Shown here: in pieces, positions 26,008 to 34,821 of the stretch
Numbering within the stretch: the stretch's first letter is position 1
Layout of the letters: the number at the start of each line of letters is the position of its first letter
Assembly (NCBI GenBank): GCA_903831935.1
Contig: CAIKZP010000098.1
Coordinates: forward strand, 1 to 49,183
Reading direction: 5' to 3'
DNA length: 49,183 bases
From: an uncultured Bacteroidota bacterium
GTDB taxonomy: Bacteria; Bacteroidota; Bacteroidia; Chitinophagales; Chitinophagaceae
The notes under the pieces: model-generated
Told to the model about the DNA's origin: nothing
Database searches by the model: none
Seen by the model: the letters and a program-made list of their open reading frames with translations, nothing else
Made by a program: the position numbers and the translations under genes

Positions 26008-27249
26008 ATGATAACATTTCAACGATTTGTATTAGAAAATGGCCTTAGGGTGTTGGTACACGAAGACAATTCCACCCCAATGGCGGTGATTAATGTATTG
26101 TATGATGTGGGTGCACGTGATGAAAATCCTGCACAAACAGGATTTGCGCATTTATTTGAGCACTTAATGTTTGGTGGTAGCATTAATATTCCAGATTATG
26201 ATGGGCCCTTGCAAAAAGCAGGTGGCGAAAACAATGCTTATACCACCAACGACCTTACCAATTATTATTGCCAGGTGCCTGTTCAAAATATTGAAACTGC
26301 ATTTTGGTTAGAAAGCGATCGTATGTTAAGCCTAGCGTTTAGCGAAAAAAGTTTATCGGTTCAGCGTAAAGTAGTTTGTGAAGAATTTAAGGAGCACTAT
26401 ATCAACAAGCCTTATGGAGATCTTTGGCATAAAATGCGCAGCCTAGCTTATTCGGTGCATCCATATCGCTGGATGACAATTGGTAAAGAATTAAAACATG
26501 TAGAAGATGCTAAAATTGAAGACGTAAAAGCATTTTTTAAAAAACACTATTGTCCTGCAAATGCTATTTTGGTGGTTGCGGGTCCTATGCCTGCAGCAGA
26601 AGTAATGGTATTGGTAGAAAAATGGTTTGGATCTATACCAATGGGTGAAAAATATGTACGCAATCTTCCGGTAGAACCACCACAAACAGAAGCGCATCGA
26701 CTAACCATCAATGCCAATGTTCCAGTAGATGCTTTTGTAAAAACTTGGCATATGTCGGGGCGTTTACAAGATGGATATTATGTAGCAGATTTATTAACTG
26801 AAATACTTGGTGGCGGGGGCTCTTCTAGATTGTTTCAAGCACTTGTAAAAGAGCAACAATTGTTTTCTGGTATTGATTGCTATCATTACGGCAGTGTAGA
26901 TCCAGGACTATTTACTATTGAAGGAAAGTTAGTGAAAGGGGTTGATATGGCTAAGGCCGAAGCAGCAGTAATGGCGCAAATTGAACGCATAAAAAATGAA
27001 TGGGTAAGCGAGCAAGAATTACAGAAAGTAAAAAACAAAACAGAAAGTGTGATGGCTTTTGAAGATATGGGTGTTACCAGTAGGGCAGGCAGTTTGGCTT
27101 TTTATGAATTATTAGGAGATGCCAATTTAATGAATACCGAATTAGAAAAATATTACGCAGTTACGCAAGCAGATTTGTGTGATTATAGCAAAACATTGTT
27201 TGCAGAAACCAATAGTAATACGGTTTGGTATTTGAGTCAGCAATCATAA
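26008..27249 (+). CDS. M16 family zinc metallopeptidase, catalytic-type subunit
   Basis: A 413-residue processing-peptidase-like protein. The inverted zinc motif HLFEH is at residues 48-52 (His48, Glu51, His52), with the distal Glu ligand probably in CEEFKEH around residue 125-131. The C-terminal half has the M16 fold (GGGSSRLFQ) but not the Arg/Tyr substrate-binding pair of the second-subunit type, as the following residues read VKEQQLFSG. In Bacteroidota such proteins usually pair with a zinc-less homologue. The matching partner here is at 32983-34266. There is no signal peptide, so it is probably cytoplasmic or periplasm-associated through its partner. Confidence 0.9.
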   Translation: MITFQRFVLENGLRVLVHEDNSTPMAVINVLYDVGARDENPAQTGFAHLFEHLMFGGSINIPDYDGPLQKAGGENNAYTTNDLTNYYCQVPVQNIETAFWLESDRMLSLAFSEKSLSVQRKVVCEEFKEHYINKPYGDLWHKMRSLAYSVHPYRWMTIGKELKHVEDAKIEDVKAFFKKHYCPANAILVVAGPMPAAEVMVLVEKWFGSIPMGEKYVRNLPVEPPQTEAHRLTINANVPVDAFVKTWHMSGRLQDGYYVADLLTEILGGGGSSRLFQALVKEQQLFSGIDCYHYGSVDPGLFTIEGKLVKGVDMAKAEAAVMAQIERIKNEWVSEQELQKVKNKTESVMAFEDMGVTSRAGSLAFYELLGDANLMNTELEKYYAVTQADLCDYSKTLFAETNSNTVWYLSQQS

Positions 27250-27268
27250 AAAATGATTCAGATGTAGA

Positions 27269-27315
27269 AATTAAAAAGAGGCAGTATCATTCAATGATAC
27301 TGCCTCTTTTTAATT
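27269..27315. terminator. Bidirectional terminator between the M16 gene and gcvT
   Basis: A 23-bp perfect stem with a single-base loop (core GAGGCAGTATCATT / AATGATACTGCCTC) is flanked by A5 and T5 runs on both strands. It lies between convergent genes and can stop transcription from both. Confidence 0.9.
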
Positions 27316-27325
27316 GTTTAGTATT

Positions 27326-28411
27326 TTAAACAAAAGGTGCTTTTACCACTTTTGCTTTTACCAATGTATTTCTAATATCAATATAAATTTCTGAATCAAT
27401 ACTTGCAAATGGGGTAGCCACATATCCCAAGCCAATTGCTTTTGACAGCGTTGGTGCTTGCGTTCCGCTAGTTACTACGCCAATGGCATTTCCAGCAGCA
27501 TCTTTAATAATATAATCGTGGCGAGGAATACCGCGCTCTAGCATTTCAAATCCTACTAATTTTTTTGAAACGCCTTCGGCTTTTTGTTTTTCAAAAACAG
27601 CTTTTGAGGTAAAGTCTTTGGTGAATTTGGTAATCCATCCAAGGCCAGCTTCCATAGGAGAAGTGGTATCATTAATATCATTACCGTATAAGCAATAACC
27701 CATTTCTAAACGAAGTGTATCGCGTGCCCCCAAACCAATTGGCTTGATTCCTGCAGCTGCGCCTGCTTCAAAAATGGCATCCCAAATTTTGTCTGCAGCA
27801 CCATTGGCATCTTCGAAATATATTTCTACGCCACCAGACCCGGTATAGCCTGTTGCACTGATAATTACATTTTCAACACCAGCAAATACGCCACGTACAA
27901 ATGTGTAATATTTTAAATTCATGATATCTACATTACACAAGGGTTGTAGAATTTTATTGGCATTGGGTCCTTGAATAGCCAATAAGCAAGTGTGGTCGCT
28001 GATATTATGCATTTCAACACCATTGGTATTAAAACTGCTAATCCAATTCCAATCCTTTTCAATATTAGAGGCGTTCACCACCAACATGTACACTTTGTTT
28101 TGCTCAATACAATACACAATCAAATCATCTACTATTCCACCTTCTTTGTTGGGTAAGCAACTGTATTGTGCCTGACCATCGGTAACTTTTGATGCATCAT
28201 TCGATGTAACCCTTTGTATTAAATCGAGTGCCATTGGGCCTTTCAAAATAAATTCACCCATATGACTCACATCGAATACGCCTGCATTATTTCTAACAGC
28301 AGCGTGCTCATCGTTAATGCCAGTATAGCTGATAGGCATATTGTATCCTGCAAATTCAGCCATTTTTGCACCTAGTGCAATGTGTTTTTGTGTAAATGCG
28401 GTTGATTTCAT
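27326..28411 (-). CDS. gcvT: Glycine cleavage system T protein (aminomethyltransferase)
   Basis: A 361-residue tetrahydrofolate-dependent aminomethyltransferase that releases ammonia from the lipoyl-bound intermediate. Typical segments are [20 protein letters not shown] (in part), [42 protein letters not shown] and GLGWITKF. The length is normal. It works with gcvH (19156-19536). The gene has a strong shared terminator downstream and no co-oriented neighbour immediately upstream within 60 bp. Confidence 0.96.
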   Translation of the reverse strand: MKSTAFTQKHIALGAKMAEFAGYNMPISYTGINDEHAAVRNNAGVFDVSHMGEFILKGPMALDLIQRVTSNDASKVTDGQAQYSCLPNKEGGIVDDLIVYCIEQNKVYMLVVNASNIEKDWNWISSFNTNGVEMHNISDHTCLLAIQGPNANKILQPLCNVDIMNLKYYTFVRGVFAGVENVIISATGYTGSGGVEIYFEDANGAADKIWDAIFEAGAAAGIKPIGLGARDTLRLEMGYCLYGNDINDTTSPMEAGLGWITKFTKDFTSKAVFEKQKAEGVSKKLVGFEMLERGIPRHDYIIKDAAGNAIGVVTSGTQAPTLSKAIGLGYVATPFASIDSEIYIDIRNTLVKAKVVKAPFV

Positions 28412-28479
28412 GGTCTCTTTGAATAAGGACGCAAATTCGGATTTTTATTTTTATTATCCCATCCAATTTTTTAAACGGA

Positions 28480-30669
28480 TTATAGCACCAATTTCATCAG
28501 TAATAATTTAGATGTTTCCAAAAGTTCGCTTGAAAGTAATTTAGAGCTAGAAATTCCTGGTGAGGTAAAAGAAACCACTTTTTTATAGCGCGATTGGGTA
28601 GTATCTAATGGCTTGTCTAATTCTTTTTTTAACTCCTCCGCCTCTTTTCTTTTACGCTCGTATTCTTTTTGTAATTCTATTTTACTTTTTTTATAATCTT
28701 CAATGACTTTGTTGTCTCCGTCATGGTCGTCGTTGTTGTTGTCGATATTGGATTGATTCAATTGTTTTAATCCCTTATTTGTCATAATGTATTCAATTCC
28801 ACTATTCCAACGATTTGATTCTTCCCAGTCGGTATCTAAATCCCAATCATTGTGGGTATTGATTGAAAAATGGTTCAACCGCCTACGAACACTATTGTCA
28901 ATTACAATTCTTTTTCCAATAGGCACTTGAATATTTAGTACAACACCTTGGTTGCGAAAATGATTTCCTTTTTTCAATGAGAATCCCTGATGTAAATACA
29001 GATTACTGTCTTGTTGGTTAATATCATAATTCATCTCTTTGATATTATTTAGTGCGTTCAATTCGTCTGAACCACTACTAAATTTTGTTGCTATAATATG
29101 GTAATTAGAATCGGAACTTTTTTTAATATGCACCTGTATATTATTTATGACCAAACTATCCTTATTCATACTTAATACGCCATTGATTTTCATCCAGCCT
29201 CTAATTACTTTCGTCTTGTTTTCTGGTACTGAAACATAGAGTTTTCCTGTGGATGGTTGCACAATGGAATAATCTTGTTTGTCTCTAGCAGATGCATTAA
29301 AATTTTCTGTTATCATTGATAACAATACAATCGCCGATATTAAACCAATCACCCATAATCCAACAAAACTAATTCCCACTGCTTTGTGCGCAGATTTCAT
29401 TCCCATTATTTGTCTGATCAGCCAACTGAAAAGTGCAATAATAGGAATACCAATAAATAATGCCAACGTAGTCCAAGCAAGCATGTTTTGCCAGTATCCT
29501 TCTAAAAAGAAATTCTTTCCTGGAAAAGCTCCGAAAGCCGCTACTACTAATGCTATCAGGCTTAACAATAAGGCAAAAGAAATAACGCCAGCTATCAATA
29601 AAAAGAATGCTTTAAAAATAAAACCAATGATTTTAAAAATGCCCCAGCTATTTTTTTTAGCGGCATTTTTTACTTCTCCTTCAAATTGTTGGCTTTTTTC
29701 TGATACAGTTTGTGAGAAATCTTTTTTAAACTCTTTTGCTTTAGCACCCAATTCGCCACCCCATTTTTCTGCACGACTTTTAAAACCTTCTAAGTCTTCT
29801 TGAATGGTGTTTTTGATGGTATTGAGGTCTACTTTTTCGCCACGCATTTCTAATTTTTCTGAGGCACTATTTGCTTCTGGAATGACCCACCATAATATGG
29901 CGTATACCACAAATAATGATCCGCCAAATGATCCAAATAAGAAGGAAGAAAATCTATCTTCATCAAACCAAAAAGAATGGCTTAAAATACCAGAGAAAAT
30001 ACCACTAATTAAAGGTATTGCAAACACCAACCTTGGAATCCAAATGGCAATATCAAAATAAGCGGCTATACCACTAGCTACACCTGCTATAACTCTTTCG
30101 TCGGGGTTGCGGTATAAGCGTTTGGTAGCATGTGTAATTTGTAAATGCTTAGATGGTAATACAATCCATAATATTAAGTATAACATCACGCCTGTTCCAA
30201 ATCCAAAAACGAGTAGTGCAAAAATCAAACGCACAATGGTTTGGTCAATTCGTAAATAATTGGCAATGCCACTACAAACGCCACCTAATAATTTATCGTT
30301 ATCGTCTCGGTATAATCGGCCGCGCGAAAATTCATTATGATTAAATGAATAGTTAGCATCTGCTTGCTTGCTATCGCTACCAGTTTGCGCATTAATAGTT
30401 GGATCATTACTTTCAAAATCTTCTGGACGGCCCATGCTAGCAATAATGCCATTAACGGTATCGTCAGTTACACAAGTATTTCCTTTTTTTAAACTCTCGC
30501 TAAAAAGTTCTGCAATACGTCCTTCAATATCATTAATGATTTCGTCTCCTCCCTCTTCTTTCGCAAAGAATTTTCGTAAACTATCAACATACTGTTTTAA
30601 TATGTCGTAAGCAGAATCTTCAATGGGTATTACCCTGCCTTGGAAGTTTATATTAATTACTTTTTTCAT
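28480..30669 (-). CDS. PspC domain membrane protein (two PspC domains)
   Basis: A 729-residue envelope-stress-type protein. It begins with a short region (about residues 1-105) of regulatory appearance, then two PspC domains: LYRDDNDKLLGGVCSGIANY followed by a helix around 115-170, and LYRNPDERVIAGVASGIAAY with its helices around 182-265. After a charged, coiled segment come two to three membrane helices (about residues 355-460), a beta-rich region and a charged tail rich in Lys and Glu. It lies 17 bp downstream of a padR gene on the same strand, a pairing common in Bacteroidota. The physiological role is probably membrane stress control. Confidence 0.85.
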   Translation of the reverse strand: MKKVININFQGRVIPIEDSAYDILKQYVDSLRKFFAKEEGGDEIINDIEGRIAELFSESLKKGNTCVTDDTVNGIIASMGRPEDFESNDPTINAQTGSDSKQADANYSFNHNEFSRGRLYRDDNDKLLGGVCSGIANYLRIDQTIVRLIFALLVFGFGTGVMLYLILWIVLPSKHLQITHATKRLYRNPDERVIAGVASGIAAYFDIAIWIPRLVFAIPLISGIFSGILSHSFWFDEDRFSSFLFGSFGGSLFVVYAILWWVIPEANSASEKLEMRGEKVDLNTIKNTIQEDLEGFKSRAEKWGGELGAKAKEFKKDFSQTVSEKSQQFEGEVKNAAKKNSWGIFKIIGFIFKAFFLLIAGVISFALLLSLIALVVAAFGAFPGKNFFLEGYWQNMLAWTTLALFIGIPIIALFSWLIRQIMGMKSAHKAVGISFVGLWVIGLISAIVLLSMITENFNASARDKQDYSIVQPSTGKLYVSVPENKTKVIRGWMKINGVLSMNKDSLVINNIQVHIKKSSDSNYHIIATKFSSGSDELNALNNIKEMNYDINQQDSNLYLHQGFSLKKGNHFRNQGVVLNIQVPIGKRIVIDNSVRRRLNHFSINTHNDWDLDTDWEESNRWNSGIEYIMTNKGLKQLNQSNIDNNNDDHDGDNKVIEDYKKSKIELQKEYERKRKEAEELKKELDKPLDTTQSRYKKVVSFTSPGISSSKLLSSELLETSKLLLMKLVL

Positions 30670-30686
30670 TTTTCTATTTTTTGTTG

Positions 30687-31055
30687 TTAAGCGGCTGATT
30701 CGTTTTCTTGTGTGTTGGTTGGTGCTGGTGGTGCTTGCGTTAAAAGTTGCACTGCATCGGCTAGTTCTTTCCAGGTTCTTTCTAATTCGCCGTAGAATTC
30801 CAAACCAAGATCTGTCATTACAAAATATTTGCGTGGCGGTCCGCTATTGCTTTCCACCCAGCGATAATTTAAAAGCCCTGCATTTTTTAAACGGGTAAGC
30901 AAAGGGTAGAGTGTGCCCTCTAAAATATTTAAATTGGCCGATTTCATTCTATCTACTAAATCACTCGGATAAACTTCACCTTGGCGAATAATAGATAAGA
31001 TGCAAAATTCCAATACGCCTTTTCGCATTTGACTCTGTGTATTCTGAATGTCCAT
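30687..31055 (-). CDS. PadR family transcriptional regulator
   Basis: A 122-residue winged-helix repressor. MRKGVLEFCILSII opens the PadR domain, EGTLYPLLTRLKNAGLL is the recognition helix region and GPPRKYFVMTDLG the wing. The C-terminus is short and Pro/Thr-rich. The start is taken at 31055 (MDIQNTQ) because a perfect palindrome and a -7-like CATCTTTG lie between it and the in-frame ATG at 31109. It is transcribed ahead of the PspC gene and probably represses the pair. Confidence 0.9.
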   Translation of the reverse strand: MDIQNTQSQMRKGVLEFCILSIIRQGEVYPSDLVDRMKSANLNILEGTLYPLLTRLKNAGLLNYRWVESNSGPPRKYFVMTDLGLEFYGELERTWKELADAVQLLTQAPPAPTNTQENESAA

Positions 31056-31093
31056 GTTCGGTATTTTGAAACACAAAGATGCATTTTTATTTA

Positions 31094-31114
31094 GTACTAT
31101 GCAACACATAGTAC
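31094..31114. promoter_or_regulatory. Palindromic PadR operator
   Basis: GTACTATG-CAACA-CATAGTAC is a perfect 8-bp inverted repeat with a 5-bp spacer, 39 bp upstream of the padR start. ATG...CAT half-sites suit PadR proteins, and the position just upstream of a -7-like element suits autorepression. Confidence 0.6.
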
Positions 31115-31286
31115 CTAGTTAATTAAGGTAATTGGTAAGAAGTTATAATGAAAAATATTTAATTAATTGAAAATCAATACAATAAGATTCAAAAAAATAT
31201 TTTCAGTTTGATAAAAGGATTCAGAAAATTATAAATGGTAAAATTAATTGGCTGAATTGCTGGTATTTTATGCCAAAAATATATTT

Positions 31287-31302
31287 ATCGTATTTGTACG
31301 AT
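31287..31302. promoter_or_regulatory. ArsR operator 1
   Basis: ATCGT-N6-ACGAT, within a longer perfect repeat TATCGTA-TTTG-TACGATA (31286-31303). It overlaps the -33 TTG of the arsR promoter. Confidence 0.65.
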
Positions 31303-31327
31303 ATAATAAATAACTAGCCTAACTTTG
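31294..31327 (+). promoter_or_regulatory. arsR-arsM promoter
   Basis: TTG at 31294-31296 and TAACTTTG at 31320-31327 are 23 bp apart. The -33 element is inside operator 1, and operator 2 follows the -7 element. Confidence 0.6.
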
Positions 31328-31331
31328 CTTT

Positions 31332-31347
31332 ATCGTAAAAAAACGAT
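31332..31347. promoter_or_regulatory. ArsR operator 2
   Basis: ATCGT-AAAAAA-ACGAT, the same arms and 6-bp spacing as operator 1. The centres are 45 bp apart. It sits at the likely transcription start, 6 bp before the arsR ATG. Confidence 0.6.
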
Positions 31348-31353
31348 TAATAA

Positions 31354-31689
31354 ATGTCCATTGCCAAAATAGAAGAATTTACCCAACAAGAACAAGACTT
31401 AGCAGCTTTTGCAAAATTGATGTCGCATCCGGCACGTATTGCCATTTTAAAAGTATTGGCTGCTCAAAACGCCTGTATTTGTGGAGAGATTGTAGAAGTG
31501 CTTCCATTGGCACAGTCTACTGTTTCGCAGCATTTAAAAGAATTAAAAAATGCAGGCTTAATTAATGGAACCATAGATGGACCTAAAAGTTGTTACTGCA
31601 TTAATTGGATAGCTTTTGAAAAATTCATGGCAGATTTTAATGCACTTTTTTTATCCCTACATATTCAAAAAGAAAAAACTTGTTGTTAA
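31354..31689 (+). CDS. arsR: ArsR family arsenic-responsive repressor
   Basis: A 111-residue winged-helix repressor. The helix-turn-helix is PLAQSTVSQHLKELKNAGLI. Cys41 and Cys43 in ACICGEI match the CxC metalloid-binding position of ArsR helix 3. Cys80 and Cys82 (KSCYCIN) and the terminal Cys110-Cys111 could also bind As(III). The gene has two palindromic operators at its promoter and is followed 19 bp later by arsM, so it probably represses both and is released by arsenite. Confidence 0.9.
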   Translation: MSIAKIEEFTQQEQDLAAFAKLMSHPARIAILKVLAAQNACICGEIVEVLPLAQSTVSQHLKELKNAGLINGTIDGPKSCYCINWIAFEKFMADFNALFLSLHIQKEKTCC

Positions 31690-31708
31690 TCACTTTAAAA
31701 TAAAAAAT

Positions 31709-32557
31709 ATGAAAACGGAAATTGAGTTGAAAGAATTGGTGAAAGAAAAATATGCTGAAATTGCCAATCAAACCAAAGATTTTAATGCAGCATCTTGTTG
31801 TGGTGCTGGTGGTTGTAGCGAAGAGATCTATAATATTATGAGTGACGATTATACCCAATTAAATGGTTATGCCGCTGATGCAGATTTAGGGTTGGGATGT
31901 GGTTTGCCTACTGCATTTGCTAAAATAAATAAGGGAGATGTAGTAATAGATTTAGGTAGTGGTGCGGGTAACGATTGTTTTATTGCACGTGCTGCAACTG
32001 GCGAAACAGGAAAAGTAATAGGCATTGATTTTACAGAACAAATGGTTGCCAAAGCAAGAACCAATGCAGAAAAATTAGGCTACCATAATGTTGAATTCAG
32101 ACTCGGTGATATTGAACAAATGCCTGTATCGGCAAATATGGCGGACGTAGTTGTGAGTAATTGTGTACTCAACTTAGTGCCCAATAAATTCAATGTAATT
32201 AAAGAAGTGTATCGTGTATTAAAGCCTGGTGGACATTTTAGTATTTCTGATATTGTATTAGAAGGACAATTACCTAGTCAATTAAAAAATGCTGCTGAAA
32301 TGTATGCTGGCTGCGTATCAGGTGCCATTCAACAACAAGTATATTTAGAATTGATTGCTGCAAATGGTTTTGAAAATATTACTATTCAAAAATCAAAAGA
32401 AATTATTATACCCGATGATATTTTGCTGAACTATTTGTCTGCAGCAGAAATAGCAACATTTAGAATTAGTGATATGGGTATTTTTAGTATTACAGTTTAT
32501 GCCGATAAACCATCAGCAGAAAAAACGGTTTGTACTCCAGGTGGTGGATGTTGTTAA
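31709..32557 (+). CDS. arsM: Arsenite S-adenosylmethionine methyltransferase
   Basis: A 282-residue enzyme that methylates As(III) using SAM. The As-binding cysteines are represented by Cys30/Cys31 and Cys36 in SCCGAGGC, the Cys in VSNCVLNLVP and the one in YAGCVSGA. The SAM site is DLGSGAGNDCFIA, with IGIDFTEQMVAKA after it. The C-terminus ends in CTPGGGCC. The start is at 31709 (MKTEIELKEL), since the longer frame overlaps arsR. No arsenite pump or arsenate reductase gene is adjacent. Confidence 0.94.
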   Translation: MKTEIELKELVKEKYAEIANQTKDFNAASCCGAGGCSEEIYNIMSDDYTQLNGYAADADLGLGCGLPTAFAKINKGDVVIDLGSGAGNDCFIARAATGETGKVIGIDFTEQMVAKARTNAEKLGYHNVEFRLGDIEQMPVSANMADVVVSNCVLNLVPNKFNVIKEVYRVLKPGGHFSISDIVLEGQLPSQLKNAAEMYAGCVSGAIQQQVYLELIAANGFENITIQKSKEIIIPDDILLNYLSAAEIATFRISDMGIFSITVYADKPSAEKTVCTPGGGCC

Positions 32558-32565
32558 ACGGTTAT

Positions 32566-32958
32566 TTATACTAGTAAGGGAAGTATGGCATCGAGGTCTA
32601 TATTGGATTCATCTAATGGACTCAATGTAGTGTGTTGCAATACAGTGCCAAGTTTTCTAAACTCAAACTTTTCATTATACTTTGAAAAGGAATTTCTAAT
32701 CATTCTAGTTAATTCTGTTTTATCTATAATATCTGCAAGGTCTATTACATAAGAGTCTTCGCCAATATATTCTAGTATCACATTGTTGTTAATTACAAAA
32801 CTGCAAGTGAACCTACAAGCAATGCCTTTTTTGGTAGAGACTCTTTTTCGCATCACATCAAAACTGGTGTAAGAAAAAATTTTATCTTCTGGGGCAATTG
32901 CTTTTTCTGGTGGAAAATAATTCCAATCGGTTACAACAAGATCAGTTTGTTCTATCAT
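32566..32958 (-). CDS. Conserved hypothetical protein
   Basis: A 130-residue soluble protein that I do not recognise. It has no signal peptide or membrane helix, starts MIEQTDLVVTDWNYFPPEK and has alternating hydrophobic strands in the centre (IACRFTCSFVINNNVILEYI, in part), then a helix with ELTRMIRNSFSKYNEKFEF. The gene converges with arsM across 8 bp and lies 24 bp downstream of the M16-type gene on the same strand. Confidence 0.65.
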   Translation of the reverse strand: MIEQTDLVVTDWNYFPPEKAIAPEDKIFSYTSFDVMRKRVSTKKGIACRFTCSFVINNNVILEYIGEDSYVIDLADIIDKTELTRMIRNSFSKYNEKFEFRKLGTVLQHTTLSPLDESNIDLDAILPLLV

Positions 32959-32982
32959 ACAAAAGTTTTTTTAAGCGATGTG

Positions 32983-34266
32983 CTACACCACTTTTAATTC
33001 ATAAAACTCATCGGGGTTCAAATACTTTATGGCAAGTGCTTGTAATTCTTCTGCACTTACATTTCTAACAGTATTAAGGCTATTGTAAAAATATTCGGCA
33101 GTTACATTGTTTAAAATATAATTTTTCCAACGCGCTATAATTTGAAAAGGACCATCTAAATCGCCAAGCAAAGAACCAATCATATAATTGCGAACAAGAT
33201 CGAGTTCTTCTGCATCAATTATTTCATTGCGTAAAATTTCCATTTCTTTATAAACTTCACTAATGGTTGCATCTGATACATCTCTACCCGCTTCTGTACT
33301 AATTAACCAAGCGGTATTGTGTAAATGGTTTTGAATAAAACTATGAATGCCATAAGTATATCCTTTGTCTTCGCGAATATTACTCATTAAACGTGATCCA
33401 AAAAATCCACCAAATAAATTATTTAAAATTTGCACTTTCGAAAAATCGGGATGGTGTCTATTAGGAAATGGGCGCGCTATTCTAATGGCAGTTTGCACAC
33501 CATCTGCATCGTTAGTAATGCTGTATTTTTTTTCAATTGCAGGTACTTGTAAAATTGGCTGTAAAACAACTTCATTTTTATTAAATGGCAATTGTCCTAA
33601 TTCTTTATTTAGTAATGCTTCGGTGTCTGGTAATAGTTTACCAGCTACAAAAACCAAGCATTTTCCATTCGTATAATATTGTTTATAAAAATCAATTAAG
33701 TCTTGTTGTTGTAATTCGTTGAAATCATTGGCCGAAGTATATTTTCCGTAAGGATGATTAAATCCATACACATACTCATCAATTAATCTATTGGCAACAA
33801 AATCACATTTTTTTAAATTGACTTCTAATCGTTGTTTTTGGTTTTGTTTGTAGATGGCTAATTCAGATTCAGGAAAAATGGCATCGGTTAGCAATTCTGT
33901 TACAACGGGTAATAATTTACTTAAGTGTTTGTTTAAGCAGTGTAGGGTAATAGTAGCAGTTTCATTAAAACAACTCCTGCTCAAATATGCACCATGAAAC
34001 TCAAAATGTTCGTTAATGGCAAACGCATCTTTTTTGCTCGTGCCATTTTTTAATAAATGATTGGTAGTGGCTGCTACAATGTTTTTTTGTTCGTGCCAGT
34101 TTCCTGCAAAAAAAACCAATTCCACCATCACCACTTCTTCTGCGCCAGCATCAATACTATAAACAGTGGTGCCATTGTCTAGCGTGTAGGAATGATAAGG
34201 CTTTAACTGTACATCAAATTCAACTGCGTCTTTAATATCAGGTGCTAGGGTTCTATTGGGCATCAT
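32983..34266 (-). CDS. M16 family peptidase-like protein, non-catalytic-type subunit
   Basis: A 427-residue M16 homologue in which the zinc motif is lost: the position of HxxEH reads HLLKN. It keeps the C-terminal GGFFGSRLMSNIREDKGYTYG with the Arg and Tyr pair used for substrate binding by the second subunit of M16B peptidases. It is the natural partner of the HLFEH protein at 26008-27249, although the genes are 5.7 kb apart and in opposite orientation. A TAnnTTTG element at 34285-34292 lies inside the longest frame, so the start is placed at 34266 (or ATG 34263). Confidence 0.87.
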   Translation of the reverse strand: MMPNRTLAPDIKDAVEFDVQLKPYHSYTLDNGTTVYSIDAGAEEVVMVELVFFAGNWHEQKNIVAATTNHLLKNGTSKKDAFAINEHFEFHGAYLSRSCFNETATITLHCLNKHLSKLLPVVTELLTDAIFPESELAIYKQNQKQRLEVNLKKCDFVANRLIDEYVYGFNHPYGKYTSANDFNELQQQDLIDFYKQYYTNGKCLVFVAGKLLPDTEALLNKELGQLPFNKNEVVLQPILQVPAIEKKYSITNDADGVQTAIRIARPFPNRHHPDFSKVQILNNLFGGFFGSRLMSNIREDKGYTYGIHSFIQNHLHNTAWLISTEAGRDVSDATISEVYKEMEILRNEIIDAEELDLVRNYMIGSLLGDLDGPFQIIARWKNYILNNVTAEYFYNSLNTVRNVSAEELQALAIKYLNPDEFYELKVV

Positions 34267-34284
34267 ATTGCGGGTCATTAACTG

Positions 34285-34292
34285 CAAAAATA
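34285..34292 (-). promoter_or_regulatory. -7 promoter element of the second M16 gene
   Basis: Minus-strand TATTTTTG matches TAnnTTTG. It is inside the longest open frame (start 34302), supporting a start at 34266 or 34263. Confidence 0.45.
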
Positions 34293-34354
34293 GTTGATTC
34301 AATTGCCTAATTATGCTAAATCATTAATTTTTCGCAGTTTTTATTGTTAGACCC

Positions 34355-34726
34355 TTACTGATTTGGGCTTTGCCTAACAATTAGGTAGTTGCCTCCTTCA
34401 AGCGCTAGATAGCCGTAATCGTAACAATAATAGTATTGGTGCCCTTTTTTATTGGCCTGACAATGGGTATTGTATTTAAATATGAATCCTTTTTCTTGTA
34501 ATTGTTGTTGGCTAGTTTTTGAATGCGTGGCAGTGCTTGGCATTAATGAGGCAAGAATCCGTCGATTTTTTTGAAGTAAATGATTGATTCGTCGGATGTA
34601 ATTGTTGTTGCAACTGTGTAGTTGGTTATTGTAATTATTTCTACAAAAATCATTGCAGAATTTTTTATCGGTTCTTCCTTTAACGGGCTTGCTACAACTA
34701 ATACATACTTTAGTAATTGTATTCAT
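34355..34726 (-). CDS. Zinc-ribbon hypothetical protein
   Basis: A 123-residue protein with an N-terminal treble-clef-like Cys4 motif: CISC, then FCNDFC about 15 residues later, in the context KGRTDKKFCNDFCRNNYNN. The remainder is basic and Gln/Asn-rich, ending in a Tyr-rich segment (YYYCYDYGYLALEGGNYLIV). It is probably nucleic-acid or protein binding, though function is unknown. A TAGTTTTG -7 element on the minus strand (34752-34759) supports its own promoter. Confidence 0.7.
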   Translation of the reverse strand: MNTITKVCISCSKPVKGRTDKKFCNDFCRNNYNNQLHSCNNNYIRRINHLLQKNRRILASLMPSTATHSKTSQQQLQEKGFIFKYNTHCQANKKGHQYYYCYDYGYLALEGGNYLIVRQSPNQ

Positions 34727-34751
34727 GCAGTTGGTTTTAATTTTGCTTTAA

Positions 34752-34759
34752 CAAAACTA
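34752..34759 (-). promoter_or_regulatory. -7 promoter element of the zinc-ribbon gene
   Basis: TAGTTTTG on the minus strand, an exact TAnnTTTG match 26 bp before the ATG at 34726. Confidence 0.45.
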
Positions 34760-34821
34760 AAATACCTACTTGCCTTCAGTTTTTTACACGGGATAAAAAT
34801 ATTTTAGGGATGAAAGGACCC

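Noticed and set aside
29279..29803. Long plus-strand ORF inside the PspC gene
   Set aside because: Antisense shadow of the PspC protein's low-complexity region.
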